Origin: an uncultured Bacteroidales bacterium
GTDB lineage: Bacteria > Bacteroidota > Bacteroidia > Bacteroidales > UBA932
Reading direction: 5' to 3'
DNA: 64,000 bases
NCBI GenBank assembly: GCA_947306365.1
Contig: CAMZGD010000002.1
Span: 62,001-126,000, forward strand
Shown piece by piece: positions 52,160 through 64,000 of the stretch. A program made the position numbers and the translations under genes. The notes under the pieces were generated by a model that had not been told where the DNA came from, did no database searches, and saw only the letters and a list, made by a program, of their open reading frames with translations. The first letter of the stretch is position 1; every line of letters starts with the position of its first letter.

Positions 52160-52902
52160 GTTTCTCCCTCGTTCCCGGCTTCAGCCAGCGTTATCCCCGA
52201 GATCCTGACGAGGCGCCCGTTGCTGACGAGGCGCCCTTCGCGCAGTCAGAAGTGGAAAGAACCATGACTGCTCCACAAGGCCCGCGCACTTTCCTGATCG
52301 AATCCTGTTGCACCAGTCTCGAAGAATCCGTTGCGGCGCAGGCGCGCGGTGCCGGACGCATCGAACTGTGCGCCGACTTGTCGGTCGGCGGGCTTACGCC
52401 TCCCCGCGACCTTGTCCGCGACGTCATCGCCGCCCTGACCATTCCCGTCAACATCTTGATCCGTCCTTCCGCGCCGGATTTCGTCTATGGCGAAGATGCG
52501 TTGCAGCAGATGACTGAGGATATCGCGTATTGCAAATCGGTTGGTGCAGCCGGTATCGTCGTGGGCGCGCTGACGCCGGAAGGCGCCGTCGACCTGCCGG
52601 CGATGCGGCGGCTGGTCGTCGCCGCGCGCCCGCTGCCCGTCACCTTCCATCGCGCCTTCGACGTCTGCGTCGAAGACCCGTTCACGGCACTCGACAAGAT
52701 CATTGCGCTGGGCTGTGTGCGCCTGCTCAGTTCTGGCCAAGCTGTAACAGCCTGGGACGGCCGCTGCCTGCTCGCGCTGCTTGTCCGCCGCGCCGGCAGC
52801 CGCCTGGTCGTGATGCCCGGCTGCGGCATCACGCCGGAGATTCTTCCCGGCCTGGCCGCCGTCACCCGTGCTTCCGAATACCACGGCACCCGCCTCCCAT
52901 AG
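52156..52902 (+). CDS. cutC: CutC family protein
   Basis: The 248-residue product contains the CutC TIM-barrel: FLIESCCTSLEESVAAQARGAGRIELCADL, GGLTPPRDLVRDV, VNILIRPSAPDFVY, GALTPEGAVD and FHRAFDVCVEDP. The first 36 residues are an extra acidic stretch. A start at 52264 (MTAPQGPRTF) would fit the family better, but ATG 52156 overlaps the upstream stop as ATGA, arguing for coupling. The C-terminus stops right after ASEYHGTRLP, earlier than E. coli CutC. The copper link is uncertain for the family. Confidence 0.85.
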   Translation: MSFSLVPGFSQRYPRDPDEAPVADEAPFAQSEVERTMTAPQGPRTFLIESCCTSLEESVAAQARGAGRIELCADLSVGGLTPPRDLVRDVIAALTIPVNILIRPSAPDFVYGEDALQQMTEDIAYCKSVGAAGIVVGALTPEGAVDLPAMRRLVVAARPLPVTFHRAFDVCVEDPFTALDKIIALGCVRLLSSGQAVTAWDGRCLLALLVRRAGSRLVVMPGCGITPEILPGLAAVTRASEYHGTRLP

Positions 52903-52935
52903 GAAGACGGGTGCGCGGAAGGGAGCGGATCGTCG

Positions 52936-53511
52936 TCAGAATTTCGGTACATCGAAAGTCTGCGGCAGAACCATCGCGTTTTCGATGAACTCGACGGCCT
53001 CGGCGGTAATCGTCATGCCGGAGACGGAAGTTTCGCTCTTGAGCGGAATGCCCTTGTATACCCAGGCGGTTATCTTGGCCGTCTGGCCCATGGCCGAAGC
53101 CTCGTAACGGTATTTCGTGCATTCCTTGCCGAGAATCGTTTCCGTTCCGATTTCCTCGATATGGTAGGTTTTGATTTCCTCATCGGTCGGGTTGGCAAGA
53201 TTCACATCTCCCAGGGCGCTTGCGGGCAGCTCCTGCACCTGTTCCATGGCGTAGTTGACGACCCAGCCTTTGCCGTCCTTGAGGATCGTGGCCGTCTCGA
53301 TTTCCCCATAGCCGGGTACCTTTACCTTGGCCTTGGTGACCTGCTGTTCGCCGTAGTTGTCGAAATACAGCGTGGTTTCGGTCGACTGCCCCATCACATC
53401 CATGACGGACTTGACCATACCGGACTTTATTTCATACCTTTTCGTGCCCTCCTGGGCCAGTGCACTGCACACCACCGAAAGCATCAGTGCCAGCGTGAGA
53501 ATCTTTTTCAT
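52936..53511 (-). CDS. Secreted DUF4412-like protein
   Basis: The 191-residue product has a signal peptide (MKKILTLALMLSVVCSALA, before QEGTKR) and a beta-rich domain with TTLYFDNYGEQ, ILDKG-like TILKDGKGWVVN and ILGKECTKYRYEA, resembling DUF4412-type periplasmic proteins. Function unknown. It has its own promoter. Confidence 0.7.
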   Translation of the reverse strand: MKKILTLALMLSVVCSALAQEGTKRYEIKSGMVKSVMDVMGQSTETTLYFDNYGEQQVTKAKVKVPGYGEIETATILKDGKGWVVNYAMEQVQELPASALGDVNLANPTDEEIKTYHIEEIGTETILGKECTKYRYEASAMGQTAKITAWVYKGIPLKSETSVSGMTITAEAVEFIENAMVLPQTFDVPKF

Positions 53512-53537
53512 GATTGATTGGTTTGTATTTGTTGCTG

Positions 53538-53545
53538 CAAATATA
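53538..53545 (-). promoter_or_regulatory. -7 promoter element of the DUF4412-like gene
   Basis: TATATTTG on the minus strand, 26 nt before the ATG at 53511, in a very AT-rich 87-nt gap. Confidence 0.6.
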
Positions 53546-53598
53546 TAAATAATTATTGAAAAACAATAAAAATTTAAATATTTGTAAAAAAAGTCACG

Positions 53599-54990
53599 CT
53601 ATTTACCGGTCTGTTCGACGAAGCGGACCAGCAGGCTGAAAAGCCGGTCGAAGTTGGTGTCGCGTGTGTTGGCAAAGGTATCGCGCGGGGTGTGGTAGTG
53701 GGTGAGCATCGCGCCTTCCGTGGAGAAATAGACGCAGGGTACGCCCTTTTCCCCGAAAGCGAAGTGGTCGCTGTTGTCGGAGAATTCCTGGACGGCGATG
53801 TCCAGCGGCGGATACTTTCCGTCGGCGTTGATGGCCCGGAAGCGTTCGAGACCGGCCCTGCCGTTTTCGGAAACTTCCGTCGCCAGATGGTCGCCGTCGT
53901 CGGCCACCATGTCCAGGTTGATCAGGTATTCAATCTTGTCGAGGGGCTTGCGTGGATTCTCGCAGTAGAAGAAGGCGCCCAGCAGGTTCTCCTCCTCGGC
54001 GTCGAGCAGGATGAACTGGATGCCGTGTCTCGGGCGGTGTTTGCTGAAGTACTTGGCCAGCGCAACCAGCATCGCGGCGCCGGAAGCGTTGTCGTTCGCA
54101 CCCGGGAACACGAAGTCGGCGCCCATGCAGCCCAGATGGTCGTAATGGGCGATGAACGTGAAATAGGTATCCGCTTTCGGGTCGGAGCCGGGGAGCCAGG
54201 CCACGATGTTGTGCGCATCGCGGACCGGGATCATTTCGGCATCGAGGTGAAACTCGATCTCGCGGGCATCGTCGGGAAAGTCGCCGTTCACGAAGAGGAC
54301 GGGCCGGGGCGTCTGGTACCATGAGCGGGCCTTGAAATAGGGGAACTGCTCCTCCTGCTGCAGGAGGATGCCCCCGACGCCGGTCAACTGCGTCAGGTAC
54401 GGTGCATACTTGTCGAAGGGGTCGGGTTGGAGCGCTTCCAGGTAGCGGTTCCAGTCGATGACCACGAACTGGTCGCGGTACAGGCCGCTGTTGAGGTGTT
54501 CCACGAAACCTTCGGGACGGTAGGCCTCCTCGTCGAGGCGGGTCACCCGGAAGAAGCCGTGGCAGGCGGGCGAGAACTCCTTGACGGTGAAGTCGAGGGT
54601 CGGAGCGTAGGACACGCCGTCGACGGCCAGGGACATCGCGCCGCGCATCACGTTCATCGGGAACTGGAAGTGCTGGAGCCAGGGAAGGTACTTTTCCCTG
54701 GCTTCCACACGGTTCCAACGGCCCGCGTCGGCGGGTTCCACCACGCTCTTGAGATACGGGCGAGCCACGGCCTCTTCCGCACCGGCCGCTTCGCAGGGCA
54801 CGACGCCGTCGATGGCGGAAAGCTGGTCGATGAGATACCGGGCGGCACGCAGGTCGCCGTCGGCAAGGACACTGCGGCCTTTGTAGCCTTCCTCGGAGAG
54901 TTCCTTCACGACGCTGTTGTACAGGGCTTTGTAATCCGTACAGCCGGCGAGTGCGAGGGCGGCGGCCAGGAGCATGGCGATTCGTTTCAT
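53599..54990 (-). CDS. M28 family metallopeptidase lipoprotein
   Basis: The 463-residue product has a lipoprotein signal ending in LALAGC and an M28 aminopeptidase-type domain with zinc ligands in FIAHYDHLGCMG, FPGANDNASGAAML and LLDAEEENLLGAFF. The PA-like insert lies before it. It likely releases N-terminal residues in the periplasm or at the surface. It starts 4 nt after the TlpA-like gene. Confidence 0.92.
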   Translation of the reverse strand: MKRIAMLLAAALALAGCTDYKALYNSVVKELSEEGYKGRSVLADGDLRAARYLIDQLSAIDGVVPCEAAGAEEAVARPYLKSVVEPADAGRWNRVEAREKYLPWLQHFQFPMNVMRGAMSLAVDGVSYAPTLDFTVKEFSPACHGFFRVTRLDEEAYRPEGFVEHLNSGLYRDQFVVIDWNRYLEALQPDPFDKYAPYLTQLTGVGGILLQQEEQFPYFKARSWYQTPRPVLFVNGDFPDDAREIEFHLDAEMIPVRDAHNIVAWLPGSDPKADTYFTFIAHYDHLGCMGADFVFPGANDNASGAAMLVALAKYFSKHRPRHGIQFILLDAEEENLLGAFFYCENPRKPLDKIEYLINLDMVADDGDHLATEVSENGRAGLERFRAINADGKYPPLDIAVQEFSDNSDHFAFGEKGVPCVYFSTEGAMLTHYHTPRDTFANTRDTNFDRLFSLLVRFVEQTGK

Positions 54991-54994
54991 GCGA

Positions 54995-56095
54995 TTACGG
55001 GTTGATGAGTTCGCGGATGGTCTCCAGCATGTTCTCGCCGCGGAGTTCTTTGCCGCGCTTGCAGACCGTCCCGTCGGGGGCGAAGAGAATCAGGGTCGGA
55101 ATGCCCATGATGCCGAAGGAGTCGGTCGGGGTCTTGTCGTCGCCGACGAAGATTTGCGGCCAGGTCATTCCCATCTTTTCCATCGTCTGTGCGGAGGCGG
55201 TGTTGTCGCCGTTCCGCTCCCAGACCGCCACGCCCAGCACGGTGAAGTTGTCGCCGGAAAGGGTTTCGTGTGTCTTCTTGATGTTGGGGATTTCGCGCAT
55301 GCACGGGCCGCACCACGATGCCCAGAAGTCGGTGAGCACCCATTTCCCCTTGCCCACGAAGTCGGACAGCTTCACGTCGGCGCCCTCGGGGGTCTTGCCG
55401 GTGAAGTCCACGAACGGCTTGCCCTCGGCGGTTTCCAGTTCGGCTTCCTTGCATTGGATGATGCGCCTGGTCGTCTCGTCGTTCTTCACGAAGTCTCCGC
55501 ATTTGGCGACGATGGATTTGAGTTCATCCAGGTCCAGGTCGTAAATGATGTTCTGGAGGGCGGCAAGGGCGATGTAGTTCTTGGCGTTCTTGCCGATGGC
55601 GTCCTTGCTGAGCGAAGCGACCTTGTCGTTGAAATCCTTATAGAGCGCTTCCACCTTTTCCTGTCCTTCCGCCTCCATCGCGGTGGCTTTCTCCTGGAAA
55701 TCGGTGAAGAGGTCGCGGACCTGCTGCTGGAAATCCCGGTATGCCTTGTTGATGGAGCCGCCTTCTACGGTGCTCTCCTCAGGGGCGAGCGTCACGTTGA
55801 TGGTCCCTTTCTCCGGAATGAACGCTGCGGCCCAGGAACGGTCACGGGGTGTCCTTTCGGGCCACGAGACCTTCACGTTATACATCTTCTCCGGGTTGGC
55901 GTCGCCTTTGAGGGTAAAGGTTCCGTCGGTGATGGGAGCGGTTGCGATTTCTGCGCCGGTGGCATCGGTAAGCGCGATGACGGCACCTTCGGGAAGCCGG
56001 TCGGCGTCGGTGACGGTGCCTTTGACGGTGAACGTGTCCTGTCCGCAGGCAGCTGCGAGCAGCAGGACGGCAAATGAGTAGAGTAGCTTTTTCAT
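54995..56095 (-). CDS. TlpA-like thiol-disulfide oxidoreductase lipoprotein
   Basis: The 366-residue product has a lipoprotein signal ending in LLAAAC, a DUF4369-type beta domain (FTVKGTVTDADRLPEGAVIAL), a helical middle region, and a C-terminal thioredoxin domain with WASWCGPCMREIP and GIPTLILF (cis-proline). It probably reduces disulfides on envelope proteins. It lies 37 nt after atpG and could receive read-through from the ATP synthase operon; no strict -7 box is seen in that gap. Confidence 0.92.
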   Translation of the reverse strand: MKKLLYSFAVLLLAAACGQDTFTVKGTVTDADRLPEGAVIALTDATGAEIATAPITDGTFTLKGDANPEKMYNVKVSWPERTPRDRSWAAAFIPEKGTINVTLAPEESTVEGGSINKAYRDFQQQVRDLFTDFQEKATAMEAEGQEKVEALYKDFNDKVASLSKDAIGKNAKNYIALAALQNIIYDLDLDELKSIVAKCGDFVKNDETTRRIIQCKEAELETAEGKPFVDFTGKTPEGADVKLSDFVGKGKWVLTDFWASWCGPCMREIPNIKKTHETLSGDNFTVLGVAVWERNGDNTASAQTMEKMGMTWPQIFVGDDKTPTDSFGIMGIPTLILFAPDGTVCKRGKELRGENMLETIRELINP

Positions 56096-56132
56096 TTGGA
56101 TGTGATTTGATATGATTTTCAAGGAATGGGAT

Positions 56133-57008
56133 TTATGCCATCGAGCCGCCCACGATGTCGAGCAGCTCGCTGGTGATGGCCTGCTGACGGCGCTTGTTGT
56201 ATTCGAGCGTGAGCTGGCCGAGCAGCTCGTCGGCATTGTCGCTGGCCAGTTGCATGGCGACGGTGCGGGCGGCGTGCTCGGCGGCGCAGCTGTCCATCAG
56301 CACGGTGTAGATCTTGAGCAGCAGCACTTTCGGAAGGAGTGCCTCGAGCACTTCCTTTTTGCCGGGTTCGACGATGAGGTCGTCTTCGGCCATGTCGGCC
56401 GCGGCTTCCGGCAGGGCAAGGGGCAGGTACGTCTCCCGGACCGGCGGCTGGGAAGCGTTGGACTTGTAGTGGTTGTAGAGGAGAATGATGCGGCCCACTT
56501 CGCCCTGTTCGAAACTGCCGGTCAGGGTACGGGCCAGTTCGGCGGCCGGTTCGTAGGACGGCCGGTCGAGCAGGTGCGATGCGTCCTGCCGGGCGGTCAG
56601 CCCGGCTTTCCGGCCGGCGTCGGCCACTTTCCGGCCGACCGGATAGAAATCGATGTCGCTCGTGGAGATTCCTTCCTGCCGCAGCGCATCCAGCTCACCA
56701 AGGAGCGATTTGACGGCGGTGGCGTTGAAGCCGCCACACAGCGAACTGTTGGAAGAAAAGGCGACAAGGGCTACGCGCCGGCTGCCGCCGGCGGTGAGCA
56801 GCGGGCTGTCGAGCGACGCCCGGACGCCCTGGCCGGCGAGCAGGTCCAGCAGGATGGCCTGCAGCTTGTCCTGGTAGGGCGCCATTCCGGCGATGGCCTG
56901 TTGGGCCCGGTGGAGTTTGGCGGCAGCGACCATCTTCATCGCAGAGGTAATCTGCAACGTGCTCCTCACCGAGGCGATCCGTGTCTTTGTCTCCTTGAGC
57001 GAAGCCAT
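56133..57008 (-). CDS. atpG: ATP synthase F1 gamma subunit
   Basis: The 291-residue product has the N-terminal helix LKETKTRIASVRSTLQITSAMKMVAAAKLHRAQQ and the C-terminal helix LTLEYNKRRQQAITSELLDIVGG that form the rotor shaft. Last gene of the operon, 1 nt after atpA. Confidence 0.96.
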   Translation of the reverse strand: MASLKETKTRIASVRSTLQITSAMKMVAAAKLHRAQQAIAGMAPYQDKLQAILLDLLAGQGVRASLDSPLLTAGGSRRVALVAFSSNSSLCGGFNATAVKSLLGELDALRQEGISTSDIDFYPVGRKVADAGRKAGLTARQDASHLLDRPSYEPAAELARTLTGSFEQGEVGRIILLYNHYKSNASQPPVRETYLPLALPEAAADMAEDDLIVEPGKKEVLEALLPKVLLLKIYTVLMDSCAAEHAARTVAMQLASDNADELLGQLTLEYNKRRQQAITSELLDIVGGSMA

Positions 57009-57009
57009 G

Positions 57010-58599
<1,590 letters not shown>

Positions 58600-58601
58600 G
58601 C

Positions 58602-59096
58602 TTACGTTTTTTTTCTGATTTTCGCTTCCAGTTCTTTCTGGAGATACTTCAGCTGCGAGGCGGTCGAAGCGTCGAGCCGCTTGTCTTCGACCTGCACGAT
58701 GAATCCTCCGATGAGGTCCGGATTGACTTCCGTCTTGAAATCGACTTTCGAGAAGCCCTGCTGCTTCATCAGCAGGACCAGTTTTTCGGCCAGTTCCGGA
58801 TTATCGGTGGCCGTGGTCAGCCAGGCGCGGGTGATGCCGTTCTCGCTGCGGTAGTGCGCCCGGTAGGCGCTGAGGATGGCCGGCAGGAATTCCACGCGCT
58901 TGTTGCGGATGACCAGCGTGATGAATTTCCGCATCGTGGGCGAAAGGCTTTCGATGCAGGAAGCCAGGCTGTCCGTCTGCGGGAGCGCGTCCAGCAGGGA
59001 CCGCGCGTCGTCATAGACGCGTTTCGCCGTCCGCTCTTCCTTGGCGAAGAGCAGGAGAGCATTGGCGTAGCGCGATGCGATCAGTCCGGCATTCAT
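58602..59096 (-). CDS. atpH: ATP synthase F1 delta subunit
   Basis: The 164-residue product has the OSCP/delta features [16 protein letters not shown] and the C-terminal [19 protein letters not shown] block. It joins F1 to the peripheral stalk. Confidence 0.95.
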   Translation of the reverse strand: MNAGLIASRYANALLLFAKEERTAKRVYDDARSLLDALPQTDSLASCIESLSPTMRKFITLVIRNKRVEFLPAILSAYRAHYRSENGITRAWLTTATDNPELAEKLVLLMKQQGFSKVDFKTEVNPDLIGGFIVQVEDKRLDASTASQLKYLQKELEAKIRKKT

Positions 59097-59106
59097 GGCG
59101 TTGGGC

Positions 59107-59619
59107 TTAACTGACTTCCTGGCCGCGGCTGGCGCGGACTTCCTCGATCAATTTGTCGATCAGGGCGTTCTGCCGTTCCTTCGTGCTGAGGTGGCTTCGG
59201 ACCAGCTTTTCCGCCACTTCGACGGAGAGGCTGGCGATCTCGTTGCTGAGTTCGCGCCGCGCGGTATCCTGTTCGATGCGGATTTCCTCGCGGGCCTGCT
59301 CGATCATGGCGGTGGTCTGCGCCCTGGCCTGGTCTTTGGCTTCCTGGACGATCTTGTCGCCGTTCGCGGCGGCCTCGTTCAGGATGCGGGCCTGTTCCCT
59401 GCGGGCTTCCTCAATCAGCTGCCGCTGTTCTTCTGCCATCCGTTTCAGCTGCTTTTCGGCCTGCTCGGCATCCCGGAGCGCCTGGTCGATACGGTCGGAC
59501 CGTTTCTTGACCATCCCCGTGATGAGCGGGAAACCGAACTTCGCCAGGATGAAGAACACGATGGCGAAGATGACCGTCATCCAGAAAAGGAGCCCGAAGT
59601 CGGGAGTGATCAGCGACAT
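59107..59619 (-). CDS. atpF: ATP synthase Fo b subunit
   Basis: The 170-residue product has one N-terminal membrane helix (LLFWMTVIFAIVFFILAKFGFP) and a long charged coiled coil typical of subunit b. Confidence 0.95.
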   Translation of the reverse strand: MSLITPDFGLLFWMTVIFAIVFFILAKFGFPLITGMVKKRSDRIDQALRDAEQAEKQLKRMAEEQRQLIEEARREQARILNEAAANGDKIVQEAKDQARAQTTAMIEQAREEIRIEQDTARRELSNEIASLSVEVAEKLVRSHLSTKERQNALIDKLIEEVRASRGQEVS

Positions 59620-59622
59620 GGA

Positions 59623-62708
<3,086 letters not shown>

Positions 62709-62711
62709 CTA

Positions 62712-62719
62712 CAAATATA
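62712..62719 (-). promoter_or_regulatory. -7 promoter element of the ATP synthase operon
   Basis: TATATTTG on the minus strand, with TTTG at 62743-62740 as the -33 element, 20 nt upstream, and a 33-nt leader to the atpD ATG. Confidence 0.7.
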
Positions 62720-62826
62720 TGTATTTTCCGGCAGTGGCGCAAATTTGAATACGTAGCACAGAATTGGATATTTTTTGCTAACTTAGTAGCCTGAATCGGC
62801 AATAATCAACCAAATAATCATAGCTT

Positions 62827-63300
62827 ATGGCAACATCCATCCTTGACCTCATCAAATCGCAGGTCGCAGCCCAGGCGGGCAACGTGGAAATTCCCGCAAA
62901 CGCAAAAGACAAAGTCCTTGACGGCCTTACCGATTCGATTTTCGGCAGCCTCACCCAGACGGTGACCAAGCCCGGCGGCATCGACGCCATCAAGTCGCTG
63001 CTCACCGGCAAGACCGCCGCGGCCTCCAGCCCGATTACGGCCCTGGCCGGCAATCTCTTCAGTGCCAACATCCTGAAGAACCTCAATCTGGGCAGCGTGC
63101 TCAACGGCAAGCTCACCGGCCTGATCCCGACCATCATGGGCAAGCTCTCCGGCATCCTGAAAGACCAGGACGGCGACGGCGACGTCGATTTCCAGGACAT
63201 CCTCATCACCCTCAAGGGCGGCAACAAGACCCAGGCCCAGAAGACGGGCGGCGGCCTGCTCGGCGGAATCCTCGGCAAGATTCTGGGTGGAACCCGTTAA
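62827..63300 (+). CDS. DUF937-like small protein with an EF-hand-like loop
   Basis: The 157-residue product is rich in Gly, Leu, Lys and Ala. It has repeated hydrophobic helices (IDAIKSLLTGKTAAA, LSGILKD) and then DQDGDGDVDFQDI, a D-x-D-x-D-x-D calcium-binding loop as seen near the end of DUF937 proteins. The C-terminus is glycine-rich (TGGGLLGGILGKILGGTR). No signal peptide. Function unknown. It lies 13 nt upstream of the MFS gene; the upstream sequence has an off-consensus TATTTTTTG. Confidence 0.65.
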   Translation: MATSILDLIKSQVAAQAGNVEIPANAKDKVLDGLTDSIFGSLTQTVTKPGGIDAIKSLLTGKTAAASSPITALAGNLFSANILKNLNLGSVLNGKLTGLIPTIMGKLSGILKDQDGDGDVDFQDILITLKGGNKTQAQKTGGGLLGGILGKILGGTR

Positions 63301-63313
63301 TCCCGGCAGTCTT

Positions 63314-64000
63314 ATGGCAAATACGACCGCAAAACAGCAGAACTTCACGGCGCCGATCATCGTGATGTTCGCGCTCTTCTTCATGATCGCCTTCGTCACC
63401 AACCTCGCAGGTTCGATGGGCGTGGTGGTGACCAACCAGTTCGGTGCCAGCAAGGCGCTCAGCCAGCTCGGCACCCTGGCCAACTTCATCGCCTATGCCT
63501 GCATGGGCATTCCCGCCGGCATCATCCTGCGCCGCAAGGGCTATAAGTTCACCGCGCTGCTCGCCGTCGTCATCGGCTTCATCGGGGTGGGCATCCAGTT
63601 CCTTTCCGGCTATGCCGAGAGCTTCTTCGTCTATGTGCTCGGCGCTTTCGTCGCCGGCTTCTCGATGTGTATGCTCAACATCGTCGTCAACCCGATGCTC
63701 AACACGCTGGGCGGCGGCGGCAACAAAGGCAACCAGCTCATCCAGTGGGGTGGTTCCTGCAACTCCATCGGCGGCACCATCGCCCCGATCCTCGTCGGCT
63801 GGCTCGTCGGCGGTTCCATCCAGGACGCCACGGTCGCCAAGGCGGCGCCGGTGATGGTCATCGCCATGGTGATCTTCGCCATCGCCTTCCTGGTGATCCT
63901 GTTCACGAAGATTCCCGAGCCGCATATGGAAACGGCCGAGGAGAAGGCGGCCCGTCTGGCCGGCGGTGCGCAGAAAGACAAGCACAGCCCGCTCAGCTTC
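63314..64000 (+). CDS. MFS transporter (sugar type, FucP-like), cut off by the window edge
   Basis: The frame is open for 229 codons to the end of the window. Visible features are six or so hydrophobic segments, ILRRKGYKFTALLAVVIG at the first cytoplasmic loop, and NPMLNTLGGGGNKGNQLIQWGGSCNSIGGTIAPILVG, which resembles the Asn/Gln block of FucP-family proton:sugar symporters. Substrate cannot be read. The start at 63314 follows the DUF937-like gene closely, so the two may be co-transcribed. Confidence 0.85.
   Translation, partial: MANTTAKQQNFTAPIIVMFALFFMIAFVTNLAGSMGVVVTNQFGASKALSQLGTLANFIAYACMGIPAGIILRRKGYKFTALLAVVIGFIGVGIQFLSGYAESFFVYVLGAFVAGFSMCMLNIVVNPMLNTLGGGGNKGNQLIQWGGSCNSIGGTIAPILVGWLVGGSIQDATVAKAAPVMVIAMVIFAIAFLVILFTKIPEPHMETAEEKAARLAGGAQKDKHSPLSF

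Overview
The window reads as a chromosomal segment of a high-GC member of the Bacteroidales (phylum Bacteroidota). Evidence seen directly: many genes are preceded by the Bacteroidota -7 element TAnnTTTG instead of a sigma70 -10 box, Shine-Dalgarno sites are essentially absent, and the gene content is typical of the phylum (ATP synthase order atpD-C-B-E-F-H-A-G, a tiny histone-H1-like protein, CTC-type L25, DUF4831, a BT_3928-like DoxX protein, GH92, glycine-lipid genes glsA/glsB). The genus cannot be fixed from the sequence alone. I see no rRNA, tRNA, CRISPR array, prophage or conjugative element. The only mobile-type gene is a Y1 (REP-associated) transposase at 39.9 kb.

Layout. 0-1.6 kb: the first codons of a small gene, a Band-7/SPFH membrane protein and smpB. 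1.6-14 kb: a dense acyl-lipid region. A DUF3108-glsA-glsB unit is divergent from an acyl-ACP thioesterase and a LolA-like carrier. Converging on these is a tightly overlapping minus-strand operon: alr, an RND/MMPL exporter, a FakA-like fatty-acid kinase, a DegV/FakB fatty-acid binding protein, a GNAT-like protein, plsX and an acyl carrier protein. 14-16.5 kb: GT2, LAB_N and GT39 genes resembling an Arn-type polyprenyl-phosphate-sugar pathway. 16.6-24.5 kb: an M6 protease, a lipoprotein, a lone HsdR_N nuclease domain, holA divergent from cca, and an internally duplicated LamG-like/OmpA protein. 24.5-31.6 kb: manA, a CPBP protease, a DivIC/FtsB-like protein, an AGCS symporter, an S41 protease, the H1-like protein, an S4-domain protein, pth and rplY. 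31.7-39.7 kb: reverse rubrerythrin, clostripain-like and DPP-III lipoproteins, GT2, DoxX/BT_3928-like, tmk and folP. 39.7-42.1 kb: the RAYT gene between two copies of a palindromic repeat (a third copy lies at 35.9 kb), then rpsF-rpsR-rplI. 42.2-56.1 kb: pepD, DUF4831, a GH92-transglutaminase-cutC operon, a DUF4412-like protein, an M28 peptidase and a TlpA-like thioredoxin. 56.1-62.7 kb: the complete F1Fo ATP synthase operon. 62.8 kb to the end: a DUF937-like protein and a truncated MFS sugar transporter.

The most promising candidate for an undescribed system is the 4.2-14 kb lipid locus. It encodes a full route from free fatty acid to acyl-phosphate to acyl-ACP (FakA, FakB, PlsX, ACP), an enzyme for the reverse release (thioesterase), a GNAT-like protein, a large membrane exporter and a periplasmic lipid carrier, next to glycine-lipid synthesis. 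Second are a RAYT transposase with its own family of inverted-repeat elements, and seven start codons lying only 4-8 nt after a -7 box, which suggests leaderless transcription.
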